Counted from the first letter of the stretch, positions 1 to 10,880 are shown. The stretch is DNA of 64,000 bases from Symbiodinium natans (GCA_905221605.1 CAJNDS010002249.1:287001-351000); one strand, 5' to 3'. The notes: generated from the letters alone by a model not told the origin. Program-made: numbers and translations.

Positions 1-190
1 CGACAAACCCTCGAATGGGGGTTGAGAAGAAATATAAGCCTACAAAAAAAGAGGTAGGCTTTGGGGTCTTGAGGTACACCCTCCACCGAAACAGCCTGCG
101 TACAAGTTGTCGATGGCAAAGCTTCTCCCCCTAAATCCTAAGCCACCCTAAACCCGAAACCCTAAACTGCCAATCTTCACATTTCCCCAG

Positions 191-250
191 GGTCGCATCC
201 GCAACCCAAGGGTCTGCATGGGCATGGTGGCCATGTACGTGTTGCAGAAG
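191..250 (+). CDS. exon-like island
   Basis: Follows the pyrimidine-rich acceptor CATTTCCCCAG and reads GRIRNPRVCMGMVAMYVLQK in one frame. A GT lies 3 nt beyond the last full codon, just before TTTAGGG units. Family unknown. It is too short for certainty and the call rests on codon content and splice context. Confidence 0.4.
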
Positions 251-507
251 GGGGTTAAGGGTTTAGGGTTTAGGGTCTAGGGTCTAGGTTGCAAGCAGAA
301 ATATGTTTTTTGTGCCTTCCATCCGCTGAAAACGGGCCTCCGTTTACATTCGTAGGTAGCTCGAATGCAACACAGGCTTAAGGTCTGGGGTATAGTGCCA
401 AACTCCGTCAAAACCGAAATCGCTAGATCTGCAATAGAATATCAACCTGCTACGCGCAAACACGCCCAAGAACCTGCAGACCTTATAAGCCCTTCTCCCC
501 CAAAATA

Positions 508-607
508 GGGGTTTGCGAAAATGAAGAGCCCCTAATATAGACCCCAGATATTCGGACCCCGTTCTAAAACAGGACCCCAATAAGGTACCCCTAATTTCGG
601 AAACCCC
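508..607. mobile_element. MITE-like element, family E
   Basis: About 100 bp bounded by GGGGTTTGCGAAA and its near reverse complement TTTCGGAAACCCC (one mismatch in 13). The inside carries paired GACCCC/GGGGTC-type blocks. Related pieces occur at 5535, 33110 and 52765. No coding capacity; a non-autonomous element is inferred. Confidence 0.6.
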
Positions 608-787
608 AAAATCTTGAAGCCCTGTCTACCCGCCCTAGGGTCGACCCTCAGAACAGATCTCTTGAGGTCATGGATACAAGTACACCTACACTTGCTGCCC
701 CGTCCAAGGCAGTAACCAGGGCTTATTCTTCCTATGTCCAAGGAGGTTAGGTCCGCAGCACACCTGAAGGCTGTAATGTAAGTCCTT

Positions 788-857
788 TTTCCTGGGATGA
801 TCTTTAGGGGATTCTGGTCTACTGCTCCAAAAAAAACTACTACATAGGAGCCGAGTA
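788..857. mobile_element. MITE family B, fragment
   Basis: Matches the right half of family B: GGGGATTCTGGTCTACT then ACTACATAGGAGCC. The left terminal repeat is missing. Confidence 0.5.
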
Positions 858-1110
858 GGTGAGGTCAGCCCTAAACCCTTAAGCCCTAGGGGGTTTTTGG
901 GATTCGAGTCGCATTCAAGTTAACTGCGTTTTTTTTTGCGTTCAGGGATTCAGGGTTTAGGGTGTAGCGTTGGGTGGAAGCATCGTAGTACCTCTTGCGG
1001 TTCGGGTTAAGGCCCCTATACGGGCCTTATGTGGGGTTGAGATCATACAGATGATGCACCTGCATGGTGTTTGATCCCGATGCTGTGCCCTTTGTGGTGC
1101 CCTAAGCTAT

Positions 1111-1190
1111 ACTTGGAGGCTCATGGTACTTATTCACCCATTGCAACTGTACTTATAACTGTACTTATAAGCCTCTCCAAGGAACTTACT
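1111..1190. mobile_element. MITE family A, truncated
   Basis: Starts with the family A terminus ACTTGGAGGCTCATGG, followed by the typical tandem CTGTACTTATAA units. The right end is lost next to a run of 24 C. Confidence 0.6.
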
Positions 1191-1398
1191 AGATCACACC
1201 CAACCCCCCCCCCCCCCCCCCCCCCCCTTACATGGGAAAGGACGGGGTTGAGGGGTTGAGGGTTTAGGGTTTAGGATGAGGGTTGAACCCTACACCCTAC
1301 ACCCTACACCCTAAACCCTAAACCCTGAACCCTAAACCCTAAACCGTTTAGGGTTGGGGGGGGGGGTTTTCGGGTTTATGGGAAAAGTCGCCTGGCAG

Positions 1399-1485
1399 GT
1401 CTGGGCGACTGCCAGGAAATCAACACCGAATGGGGCGAAGTGGGGGCACTGAGCTGCCCGGCTTCTCTTCGCCTTGCCCCATGGG
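1399..1485 (+). CDS. exon-like island
   Basis: After CCTGGCAG the second frame is open, starting LGDCQEINTEWGEV and ending SLRLAPW, with two Cys. It ends at GGTTTAGGG, where a telomeric tract supplies the GT. No family recognised. Confidence 0.4.
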
Positions 1486-1798
1486 GTTTAGGGTTTAGGG
1501 TTTAGGGTTTTGGGTTTAGGGTTTTGGGTTTAGGGTTTAGGGGGCTTAGGGTTTAGGGGGCTTATAGCCTAGGCTTTTGGGTTTAGGGTACGAACCCAAA
1601 ACCATTTGACCTGACAGCACTTCAGGAGGCAAGAAGAGCGAGAGTCTGTGATTCAGGTGCTTTGCTGTTCAGATTTAGCTACCTGAGCTACCTACACGAA
1701 GCCCGGAACCCTGAAGCCCATAATTCGGGTTTTAGGGTTTAGGGCTTACTCCAGGTTACTCTTGGGAATACAAAGAGCCCCCCTCCCCCCCACCCGCC

Positions 1799-1903
1799 TA
1801 CTTGGAGGTGCATGGGTAGATGTGCTTTGGGGTTACTACAACTGGTTGTAACCTGTTTTAAGGTACTTAGAACCCTACTTATATCACATGAACCTTCAAG
1901 TAA
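1799..1903. mobile_element. MITE family A
   Basis: Bounded by TACTTGGAGGTGCATGGG and CATGAACCTTCAAGTA, which are inverted repeats of each other. The AT-rich inside has imperfect internal palindromes. Confidence 0.7.
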
Positions 1904-2400
1904 GTACAAGGGCCTTGAGTTACAAGCATCACGACTTAGACGAACAGAAGTCACTTACCTAAAGGGTCATCTTGCAGAACTACTATGGAATTAAGTAACC
2001 AAACCCTTAAAGGTATGGCTTTCGGTACCAGATTCCAGACTCATCCCATAAGTAGCTGCTCTGGGTCAACTGTATACTATAGCAAGCGGCCGCCTCCGTG
2101 TAGGGCCGTTTGGGGTTCAGGGTTTAGGGTTTAGGGTTTAGGGTTTAGGGTTGCAGGGCCGTTTGGGGGCTTGTTCGCAAAGTTGGGGCCTTAATCCCTC
2201 AGCCTTGCCAGGATCTGTGGGAGATTGGACAGACAGCAAGTACATGAACCTACTAAATACTCAACACCCTGAATCTTAACACCCTAAATCTTGAACCCTA
2301 AGCCCCAAAACCCTCATACCCTAAAACCCTATATACACCCTATACAAGCGGCTGTTGGCATATGCACGGTGCCTAGGGCGGCCTCACACAGTCTGGTCCC

Positions 2401-2612
2401 TACTTGGAGACTCATGGTACTTAGTAACCAATTATAACTGTGGGGTTTAGGGTTTAGGGTTTAGGGTTTAGGGTTTAGGGTTTAGGGTTTAGGGTTTAGG
2501 GTTTAGGGTACCTATAACTGTACGTATAGCCACATTAGGGCACTTAGGGGGCTTATAAGTGGGTTATAAGTACAGTTATCACTGGTTGCTAAGTACCATG
2601 AACCTCCAGGTA
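2401..2612. mobile_element. MITE family A carrying a telomeric insert
   Basis: Termini TACTTGGAGACTCATGG and CCATGAACCTCCAGGTA. A telomeric block lies inside (2442-2509). Removing it leaves AACTGT next to ACCTATAAC, matching the uninterrupted family order AACTGTACTTATAAC, so the insert is secondary and cost almost no element sequence. Confidence 0.8.
2442..2509 (+). repeat. telomeric tract inside a MITE
   Basis: About nine uniform TTTAGGG units interrupting the family A element 2401-2612. Their near-perfect uniformity compared with the diverged host element suggests a recent or homogenised insertion. Confidence 0.85.
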
Positions 2613-2641
2613 GTGCCCCGAGCTACTTAAGGCCAAAGCAG

Positions 2642-2684
2642 CGAGCCTGACATCGCGATGGCAACCCCCGAACCCGGCTCCCAG
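2642..2684 (+). CDS. short exon-like island
   Basis: After AAAGCAG it reads EPDIAMATPEPGSQ. The right boundary is CAG/GACCCTAAACCC, which would be a GA donor if spliced there. GA-AG introns are known in dinoflagellates, but 14 residues is weak evidence. Confidence 0.3.
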
Positions 2685-2723
2685 GACCCTAAACCCTAAA
2701 TAAATGCTAACCCTAAACCCTAA

Positions 2724-2726
2724 ACC

Positions 2727-2808
<82 letters not shown>
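2724..2808 (-). repeat. variant telomeric array TTGAGGG
   Basis: Twelve or so tandem CCCTCAA units (TTGAGGG on the - strand), continuous with normal CCCTAAA on the left. The single-base variant is homogeneous across the block. Confidence 0.9.
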
Positions 2809-3744
2809 ACCCCAAGCCTCGGGGTAAGAGTCAGGTTTCGGGTTTTTTTGCCAAGCTCGGTTCAGGGTTAGCAGTGTTTTGGGTTATCAAGAACTAGCTG
2901 GCGGGTCTTGACCACGATTGCTTCAACCCAAATCCCCAAAGCCCTCAAAGCTTTTAAAGCCTTACAAAGCCCTAAGGCCCTTAAATCCCTAATCCCCGAA
3001 TATCCACATAGGAATCCTGGTCTCAGGTGACCTTACAACCCTGCAGCACCATCAGCTTCAGCGCCCCAGAGGACTTATGAGTTTACCCGGGAAGGTCCCT
3101 AAACTAGAATATAGGTGCTCTTGCAATACGGGTGCAATCCAATGAGGTCCAGAACTTAGAGAACCCCTTCCCCCTCCCCGCCATTACCTGCAGGTTTTTG
3201 GGTTATGCAAGGAAGGGGGTGATTCCTAGCAAGCTGAAGGTAAGATGAGTTGCTGGGGTCTTGTGGCTTCTAAAGGGTGTTAGGGGTTTAGTTTTAGGGC
3301 TCCTTCTCAGGGTGTTAAGACCTTAGGACGTCCGGGTTCAGGACTTCAGTGCTTGAGGCTTATCCAGGTCCGCACGTGTTGGGGTGTTAGGGTTTGAGAG
3401 GGTTCAAGTTAAGCAGGCTTGGGGCGTTGTATGCGGCATACGTAGGGAAACCCTGTCTTTTTTTTTCCGAAGGGGTAAATGCACCGATATACCAATGGCC
3501 AGGGAATCTTGGCTGAGGAGTAGATGTTTCACTCCAGGAAAGCTAAGAGGACCTGGGGCCGTAAGTGTCCACGCACGCGTTAGGATGTAGGGTTCAGGGG
3601 TTCGGGTTTAGGGTTTGGGGTTGAGGGTTGAGGGTTTTAGGGTTTAGGGTTTGGGGTTTAGGGTTTGCTGTATTATGGCGTACAAGCTGTAAATGTGACG
3701 GTTTTCGGTAGAGCCTTGAAGGCATCGAGCAATGCGAAGGGCGG

Positions 3745-4087
3745 CCATGGCCCGATCGTGGAGGGCCTAACATTTTTCTCCCACCCCACACCGTCTCACC
3801 ACCCAAACCTGTTCCTTTTTGGGTTTAGGCCTAAACTCAAGCCAACCGCCCACTTCTAAAACTTCTTCCATTCCGGGGCGCGTCGGGTCTCAAGCGGGTC
3901 GTTGCAGGGGGTTCGCAGGGGGGTGCCAGAAGCGCATGGTTTCTGGGCACGCTGCGGCGAGCCGCGGCGAGGGGTCCGGGACCCCTAGGCTGGGCCCCTT
4001 GGGGGTAGCCCTGAATGCAAGGGTTAGGGTAGTGAACGACCTGGGTCGGCTTGCGCCATCGAGGTCGAGGGGCTTAGGCGCCGCCCC
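3745..4087 (-). repeat. dispersed repeat Y, copy 1
   Basis: Reverse-complementary and collinear with 59632-60160. Matching landmarks are the GGCCCGATCGTGGAGGGCC segment, the CTCCCACCCCAC segment, TTTAGGCCTAAACTC, and GACCTGGGTCGGCTTG with CCATCGAGGTC. Copy 2 carries extra central sequence. No protein recognised; a longer non-autonomous transposon is inferred. Confidence 0.7.
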
Positions 4088-4666
4088 CCAGGGCGCCAGC
4101 GCTAAAAAGCAATGGTTTGGGTGGTGGCCTGAAACCTCACAGCGGGGGGGAGAAAGAAACCTAGCACCAATGAAAAATTGCTGGATTGTATTGAAAATAT
4201 ATGTGTCGGATTTCCACATGGCACTTACTGCCGCTGCGGGGCGAGACGCCCTAAACCCCACACCCTAACCCTAGACCCCTACACCCTGAACCCTATAGGC
4301 CCTCGAACCCCTAAACCCAAAACCCCAAACCCCAAACCCTGGAATCGAAACCCCTAAACCCTAAACCCTAGACTAAACACGCTAACCCCTAAACCCTAAC
4401 CCCCCCCCCTCCCCCAAACAACAAAACAAAACATCAAGCATAGCCCTAAACCCCAAACCTCAAACCCTCAACCCCCAACCCTAAACCCTAAACCCTAAAC
4501 CCTAAACCCTAAACTCCCAAAACCCTAAACCCTTCCACCCCGAGGTGCCCTAGTGATAGCGGCCTCAAGCGCTTCCTCCTCGAGGCGCAGGTCCCTGAAG
4601 TGGCAGAAGGGGAGCCGCGCGGCGGATTTTTGATTTGTGGGTTTAGGGTTTAACAGTTTAGGGTAA

Positions 4667-4759
4667 GGGGTTTAGGGGTTTAGGGGTTTAGGGGTTTAGG
4701 GGTTTTGGGGTTTTGGGGTTTTGGGGTTTTGGGGTTTTGGGGTTTTGGAGTTTTGGGTT
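4667..4759 (+). repeat. switch from TTTAGGGG to TTTTGGGG units
   Basis: Four or so TTTAGGGG units run directly into about six TTTTGGGG units and then decay to TTTTGGG and TTTAGGG. A small counterpart of the 1.3 kb block at 18806. Confidence 0.85.
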
Positions 4760-5020
4760 TTGGGTTTAGGGTCGAATGCTTCAGGTGTCAGGGTTGAGGA
4801 TTGACACATTCTAAACCCTATACCATAACGCTAAACAGGGCCGTACGGTTGTAGGGCTTTGGGTCTTGAGGGCTTTTTAGGTTAGGACTTCGGTGTTTGA
4901 GTGCTTTGGGCTTGGGGCTTGAGGAATTGGGAGTTGAGTGATTTAGGGTTTAGGGTCTGGGTTTGGGGTTTAGGGTCTGTAGTAATGCGTTCTGGGTTTG
5001 TTTACCTTCGCTCACTCTAG

Positions 5021-5115
5021 AACGTCTCCGCCACCACAGTATCATCGTCAATTTTGCTCTGGATCCCGCTCATGATCCAGTAACCCCGAGCCCGACAAAG
5101 AGACCTCTACGCCAG
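5021..5115 (+). CDS. exon-like island
   Basis: Follows CTCACTCTAG. One frame is open for about 32 codons: RLRHHSIIVNFALDP then AHDPVTPSPTKRPLRQ. No convincing GT at the right end. No family recognised. Confidence 0.4.
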
Positions 5116-5363
5116 TTGCTGGGGTTTAGGGCTTGAGTTCTCTGACTCTGCCTGTATAGCGCAACGGTGAGAAGCTCCGGAATGAAACAGTTCTCGACAT
5201 TCGAAATTGCAGGGTCATTTTGGGCCTTTGTGGTTCAGGTGGGCTACGGTTTCGTGCGTGCGGTACCAGGAAGCAGTTGCAGGGCCTGTTGATGGGTCGG
5301 TGAGTTGAGGAGGCATTCATATATGAATAAACAATCAAAGAACCTTCAGGCTTGAAGGCCCCT

Positions 5364-5483
5364 AGGTAGTTGTAAGTCTGGCTATAACTTACAAGTAGCC
5401 CTAAATAAGTCTATAACATCTCATAACTATAGTTAACTTATTTTATGATCCCAGTTATAGCTACCCATGAACCTGCAAGTGAG
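5364..5483. mobile_element. MITE family A, subtype 2
   Basis: Begins GGTAGTTGTAAG and ends AGTTATAGCTACCCATGAACCTGCAAG, the GGGTAGTTATA subtype of family A. The left terminus is degraded. Confidence 0.55.
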
Positions 5484-5534
5484 GTTCAAAAGGCTGACGT
5501 CGATTCTATGTGTGTGTGTGCGCGCCCATAATAC

Positions 5535-5646
5535 AGGGTTTCCGAAAATGGGGGTACCCTTTTTGGGGGTTCCTATAATGAGGAGCATCTTGTTTTTTTG
5601 GTTATTCGGGGCACCCCTTTTTTTGGGAAATGCCCATATGGCATCA
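5535..5646. mobile_element. MITE-like element, family E
   Basis: Starts GGGTTTCCGAAAATGGGGGTACC and has the family E order (GGGGGTTCCTATAATGAGGAGC, GGGGCACCCC) with oligo-T runs. The short ORFs across it are incidental. Confidence 0.5.
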
Positions 5647-5898
5647 CAAAGCCTTGTGTGCAACAAAACGGCCATGCGGGAGGCTGCTGCAGATGATTGT
5701 TAGCAATGGGGCCAATGAAGTTCTCGTCTCTAGCTGCGTTCTGAAGGTCAATGGGTAGGTGTAGTTAGGCACAGGGCCGCTTGATAGAAACACGTCAGCA
5801 GCGATGGGGTTACTTTGAGAGATCTGGCAGGGTTGGTTTTGATCTTCTTGAGTCGCGAACCTGGGGTTGTTGAACGGTGTGATGTTCAGGAACGACAT
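5644..5898 (-). CDS. hypothetical 84-residue ORF on the - strand
   Basis: ATG-to-TGA ORF with an in-frame TGA just upstream of the Met. Begins MSFLNITPFNNPRFATQEDQ and is rich in N, Q, P and T, unlike the Arg/Gly-rich islands nearby. Not recognised. It may be a relic of an older insertion, since its first codons overlap dispersed repeat X. Confidence 0.3.
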   Translation of the reverse strand: MSFLNITPFNNPRFATQEDQNQPCQISQSNPIAADVFLSSGPVPNYTYPLTFRTQLETRTSLAPLLTIICSSLPHGRFVAHKAL

Positions 5899-6235
5899 GC
5901 AGGGGTGTTCGCCTCAGTCCCGTGCGCATTTTGGGTCAAAATCGCGCTCTCGCCTAGGCGCGCATTGATTGAGTCATGGCTGCGGCACTTCCTGCAAGAT
6001 GACTAGGAGGCTTCCATGCGCTTCCAGGATGCAAACTTTATACACCCTTTTAGCTTTACACCCCAGAGGAACGTGCCGTTGTTATCCGTTGTATGTTCCC
6101 TTTGACTTGGTGCAAGGTTGCTCTTTAGGCACGTGCTTGTGATGGCCTGATTTTCGCTCTTTTTCCGTCCCACGCAGCTGAGAACATCAGCATGGTCACA
6201 GTTGCCCGTGTTACCATGTCGCAAGCGGAACCAGA
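5883..6235 (+). repeat. dispersed repeat X, copy 1
   Basis: Collinear with 62436-62830: shared blocks include TTGAGTCATGGCTGCGGCACTTCCTGCAA, GAACTCCCTTTGATGTGG-like and GCAAGGTTGCTCT segments, and CCGTGTTACCATGTCGCAAGCGGAA. It lacks the family B element that copy 2 carries, so it gives the empty site. Confidence 0.75.
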
Positions 6236-7221
6236 AAAACCCTAATTTTAACACCCTCCCAAGACCCTAGACCCGACCCCTTATGTATATCTGGTTCCGT
6301 GTCCCGTGTCGGTACCCCCCCCCCACCCCCCGCCCTGGTATCCCCACCCTAAACCCTAAACCCCAAACCCTAAACCCTAAACCCTAAACCCTAAACCCTA
6401 AGCCCTAAGCCCTAAGCCCTAAGCCCTCAACCCAAATGCCAACCACGCCACCCCACAGCGGGGCCCGAACCACAACCCTCAACCCAAACCCCAACCTCAC
6501 CACCACCCCACAGGGGGGCCGAAACCACAGGGGGGCGGGGCGGGGAAAGAATTTGGGGAGGGACCATGGAGGGGGGGGGGTGGGGGGGGGGGCAGCGACG
6601 CAGCACCATATACACCCTTTGAACTCGCTAGACAGGAGTCCAGGCCCACGTCCTGAAGTGCCCTCAAGCACTCGATTGTGCGCTGAACCAACACCTGTAA
6701 GACCCAAAGTGGGCCCTACAGCAGTCCTTTTTTCGAGGCTGGGTTCCCTTCTACCCCAATTTAACCCCCCATAAAGGTACTGTGAGTTTTTTGTTCTCCT
6801 GGGTTACCCTGGAGGTCTAGACACTGGCAGTCCACAAACCACTCCTGGGTCAGAACGCCGGTCGCAAAATCCCCCAACACGGCGCACTCTTAAGCACGAA
6901 GCAATTGAAATCTATTGCCCTTCAACCTGTTGGTTCTTAGAGGGGAATGAGGGAATCAGGTACATTATATCCCCACCAAATCTTCTGGAAGGAACCTGAT
7001 TCGCTCATGACCTATAAAGCGCCAGTAGGCAAACGGAAGTCCTAAGCACACTAAGGCTCCAAACACTCCTAGCGTCTTGAAGCCCCACGGCGCCTAGATT
7101 AGCTGCCCTCAAGCAAGTCCAGTCCCAACCAGTTTTGGCTTTTTCACCTAAGCCCTAAACCCTAAACCCTAAACCCTAAACCCTAAACCCACCCTAAACC
7201 CTAAACCCTAAATTTTGAGGT

Positions 7222-7347
7222 GACAAGAAGCGCTCGAACCCCAAACTTGACCTTGGCGCTTACATTCTCAAAGTTACCAAATCGCCGTGAAAGTCGCCGA
7301 GGACGCTCCAGGGAGAGGTGCGCTACACCTTCGTGCGCCTCGCCATG
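7222..7347 (+). CDS. coding-like segment with a frame change
   Basis: The first part reads DKKRSNPKLDLGAYILK up to a possible donor at GTTACC. The second, in another frame after CTCCAG, reads GEVRYTFVRLAM. Either two micro-exons or a decayed exon. Downstream is an AT-rich run of AATAAT. Confidence 0.3.
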
Positions 7348-7450
7348 AAAAAAAATAATATGACAATAATAATAGTAAGCATAAGAATAACAATAGTAAT
7401 ATAGATAATAATATTAATAGTAGTGAATGATAAAATGTAAAATAGTAGTC

Positions 7451-7639
7451 ATGAGGCCTGAGAATTCCGTGCAGAGAGCTGTAGGCCTGGAGGTCGATGG
7501 CCTTGCCCCACAGTGGCTGAAACTCAGTGCAGATCTAGACTCAGTCCTATCCTGCGCTGAACATGACCCCCAAAAGCCCCTGAGCCCTGAAGGGGCAAAT
7601 CCAAGATCCAATCTTCAACCCCTCAACCCTGAAGTCTAA
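7451..7639 (+). CDS. hypothetical ORF, 62 residues
   Basis: ATG to TAA, beginning MRPENSVQRAVGLEVDGLAP with a leucine-rich LAPQWLKLSADLDSVLS stretch. The tail runs into CCCTAAA-like sequence, so the true 3' end may lie earlier. Family unknown. Confidence 0.35.
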   Translation: MRPENSVQRAVGLEVDGLAPQWLKLSADLDSVLSCAEHDPQKPLSPEGANPRSNLQPLNPEV

Positions 7640-7849
7640 ACCTATAAACCCTAAACCCCTAAACCCCCTAAACCCCTAAATCCCTAAACCCCTAAACCCC
7701 TAAACTTTTAAACCCTAAACCCTAAAACGTAAACCCTAAACCCTACACCCTAACCTTCAACCCTAAACCCTAAACCCTAAACCCTGAACCCGAAACCCGA
7801 AACCCGAAACCCCAAACCCTAAACCCTAAACCCTAAACCCCAACCCAAG

Positions 7850-7943
7850 GTGCTGCAAGCTGCCACTGGCACCACCGGTTAGCGTGCGCACGGGGCCGCT
7901 GGTGACTGCAGAGGCCGCCAAAGTCCAACTCGCTGTGTTTACG
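7850..7943 (+). CDS. exon between opposed telomeric tracts
   Basis: CCCTAAA units and ACCCAAG lie upstream. The open frame reads CCKLPLAPPVSVRTGPL and ends AKVQLAVFT. The next bases are GTTTAGGG, so the donor GT is the first telomeric unit. No family recognised. Confidence 0.5.
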
Positions 7944-8160
7944 GTTTAGGGTTTAGGGTTAGGGTTTAGGGTTTAGGGTTTAGGGTTTAGGGTTTAGGGT
8001 TTAGGGTTTAGGGTTTAGGGTTTAGGGTTTAGGGTTTAGCGTTTAGCGTTTAGGGTTTAGGGTTTAGGGTTTAGGGTTTAGGGTTTAGGGTTTAGGGTTT
8101 AGGGTAGGGGTTAGGGTTTATTGTTTAGGGTTTAGGGTTTAGGGTTTACGGTTTAGGCTT
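7944..8160 (+). repeat. long TTTAGGG array
   Basis: Roughly 28 units with occasional variants (TTTAGCG, TTAGGG, TTTATTG). It starts at the last base of the exon 7850-7943. One of the longest tracts in the window. Confidence 0.95.
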
Positions 8161-9230
8161 TATTGGGGTTCAGGGCTTATAAGGCTTCTTACGTCCCAAA
8201 TGCTTCAGGCCTTAATAAGGTTTTGAACCCTAATAACCCTAAAGCCCTAAAGCCCCAAACTTTCGGGCTGAAGGTTCAGGGTTTAGGGTTCAGGGATTCA
8301 GGGTTTGGGCGGCCCCTGGTTGCAGGCCTGAAATTGCAGGGGTCACCAATGGCGATCGGGGTTTCTGGTTTATAGGGTTTATGGTTCAGGGCTTAGGGTT
8401 GAGTGTTTAGGGTTTAGGGCTTAGGGTGTAGGGTTTAGGGTTTGGGGTACCCAGGATTTCGTCTCTCAGAAGAAACACATTCAATAAACATCGGTACACA
8501 GCGAGCCTAACGCCTCATACTTATGGTTATGGACTATACCATGGGTTTAGGCTACTCCTTTTGAGTTGAGGCTTGGGTACTTTTCTGTGAAATCTTTAGC
8601 GGGCTGAGGCGAGGCGAACAAGTAAGAAGGGGGGGTTGTACAAGAACATACCATGAACCCTGAAACCCAAAGCCCTTAACCTTCAACCCTAAACACCAAC
8701 GCCCCAGACCCTAAACCCTTATGAAATCCACCCTGTAATATCCCCCTTTAGGGCTGAAGGCTGACAGGATTAGGATTCAGGGCTCAGGGCTTAGAGGCTT
8801 TAATTCGGGTTTAAACCTTCAAGCTAAACCCTAATGAACCCTGAACCCCAAGCCCCAAATCCTATAATTACTCCCCCTGTGTCACATTTCAACTCCTATT
8901 AGGTTTCGGAATTCAGGTTTTAGGATTCAGAACCCCCCCCCACCCCAATTTCAAATATTTTTCGTGCCCAGGCGAATTTCAGAATTAGGGGGGGGGGGAG
9001 GGATTTAGTATCGAGGTTGTATCTCCCGCTCCCGTACCTTTCCCGTTTTTAGTTAAGGTTCTCACACCCCGCAGGCGCCTTGAGCTCAAGCCTAGCGTGC
9101 CAAATTGGCGACTTAGCTGGACCCCACAAACCCAGTCTCAAAACCCTAAACCCTGAAACCCTAAAGCCTGAACCCTAAACCCTAAACCCTAGACCCTCAA
9201 AAAATCCGACACCCCAATTCAACGCTCAAG

Positions 9231-9349
9231 GCGATGCCCGCAACCGAAATGATGCCGCCCCAGGCCGAAGTATGGGAGGGCACCTACTGTGCCGCGGGTC
9301 GCACTGAGGGCCGACCGGACTTTCACAAGAGCCGCAGCTTCAACCAAGG
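9231..9349 (+). CDS. exon between opposed telomeric tracts
   Basis: After CGCTCAAG the frame is open for 39 codons, beginning AMPATEMMPPQAEVWEG and ending DFHKSRSFNQ. It stops at GGTTTAGGG. CCCTAAA-type units lie about 40 bp upstream. One of the clearest islands; family unknown. Confidence 0.6.
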
Positions 9350-9587
9350 GTTTAGGGCTTAGGGTTTAGGGTTTAGGGTTTGGGGTCTGGGGTTTGGGGA
9401 TTGGGGTTTGGGGTGTACGGGGGTGAGTCAGAGTACCTTTTGAGGGGTTTTGGGTTTCGGGTTTAGTCAATGTCGGGTTTGGGTTGTGTCTCGCCGTTTC
9501 GTCTTCATGAGAGTACCGATTGCTTTAAACAACGGTTTATAGGGTTGAGGGGTTTGGAGTTTAGTGATTAGGGTTTTTGGGGTTACC

Positions 9588-9655
9588 CTAAACCCTAAAC
9601 CCTAAACCCTAAACCCTAAACCCTAAACCCTAAACCCTAAACCCTAAACCCTAAC
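9588..9655 (-). repeat. CCCTAAA array
   Basis: Nine to ten perfect units, directly following a TTTAGGG-like stretch and so forming a telomeric inverted repeat with it. The surrounding 9350-10195 holds other telomeric fragments and no convincing gene. Confidence 0.9.
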
Positions 9656-10195
9656 GGTTTTGGGTGTATACGGCTGGAGATAGAGCTTGAGGGACTGCCG
9701 TTGGAATGGAGGCCTACCAGAACCCCAAACCGTCTGATTTGTAGAGTACCTGAGCATCCCTTAAGGGTTATACAAGAAGAGCCCACCACAGTTTTAGGGT
9801 TTAGGGTTTAGGGTTTAGGGTTCAGGGTGGGGTGCCGCAGGTACAGAATGAACGATTTAGCAGCTTTCTGAGGGCATTCTGTGTGTCTTTGGAAAGGTTT
9901 AGGGTTTAGGGTTTAGGGTTTAGGGTTTTGGGTTTTGGGTTTAGGGTTTAGGGTTTAGGGTTTAGGGTTGTGCAAACTCTACGAAGAGTGCGATGGCCCG
10001 CCATGACTGCTCATTTTGCGAGCCCTCAGCCCCACTCCCGTAAATCTCTACAAGCTCCCCCCCCAAAATAGCACCTGCCGAAAGCTGCATACTAAGAAGC
10101 AGGGCTGCATGCCATGCGGACGGTTCTTTAACTCATGCATGGCACAACGCTGTATTCTGATAGGAACTATAACGCTTAACAGCCCCTGTTTTCTG

Positions 10196-10321
10196 AGGGT
10201 AGTTTCGTGAGGGCCCCCTGAATATGGGCCCTAACCTCCTTTAAAGGGTTCTGATGTATGGGCCATTTGTATGGGGTATCCCTTCTAAGGGCCCAACTAA
10301 GGGGCCATGTAACTACCCTTA
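10196..10321. mobile_element. inverted-repeat element, GGGTAGTTT ends
   Basis: Bounded by AGGGTAGTTTCGTGAGGGCC and GGGGCCATGTAACTACCCT, which are inverted repeats. About 126 bp with internal GGGCCC palindromes. Long ORFs on either strand crossing it are incidental. Confidence 0.5.
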
Positions 10322-10360
10322 GATGTTTGCCCTCAGACATCTGTGTGCGAAAAACGGACG

Positions 10361-10395
10361 AGGGAGTCCGAGGGAGTCCGAGGGAGTCCGAGCGA
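10361..10395 (+). repeat. 10-bp direct repeat GAGGGAGTCC
   Basis: Three perfect tandem copies plus a partial one. It lies in sequence that is open in several frames (10323-10662) but gives no single convincing protein. Confidence 0.8.
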
Positions 10396-10880
10396 GGCCA
10401 CAAGCTGCAATGTTGAATTCCCCTGAAGTGACTCAGCCCAAATCTGCCAACAAAAAGGGCAAAAAGCAGCGTGCGCTCCCACGTGGGAGCGTTTGGGTTG
10501 GTGAACGTAAGACCTAGCTTAAGCTCCCTTCCCAGGAGGGCAAGCTCATTTCCGCAGTACACGGTCCTGGAACAAAAGACATGCCGCTTGGCTCTGCAAT
10601 TTCTTTCCGCGTCCACGGCCCTCAGCCCTGTAGACCCGAAACATGAGGACAACATGTGTTGAAGCCAGAGTGGTTTGGAGAGCACCAGGAGAAATCAGTT
10701 AATTTCCGACCGGACATAAACAGTGAACTTCATAAGTAGCTTTGATTTTCGTGCGGTCGTTGAAAAGTAAATTGTACAAGCAGCCTGCCAAACTTACATT
10801 GGAGCGATACACAGCCGAAACCCTGAGCTGGATAAGCGAAATTGGCTCCAAACCACTACAAAGTCCAAAGCTCTAAACCC

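Noticed and set aside
10176-10685. 169-codon - strand ORF
   Set aside because: Crosses the inverted-repeat element at 10196 and the 10-bp repeats; composition is not convincing and + frames are equally open.
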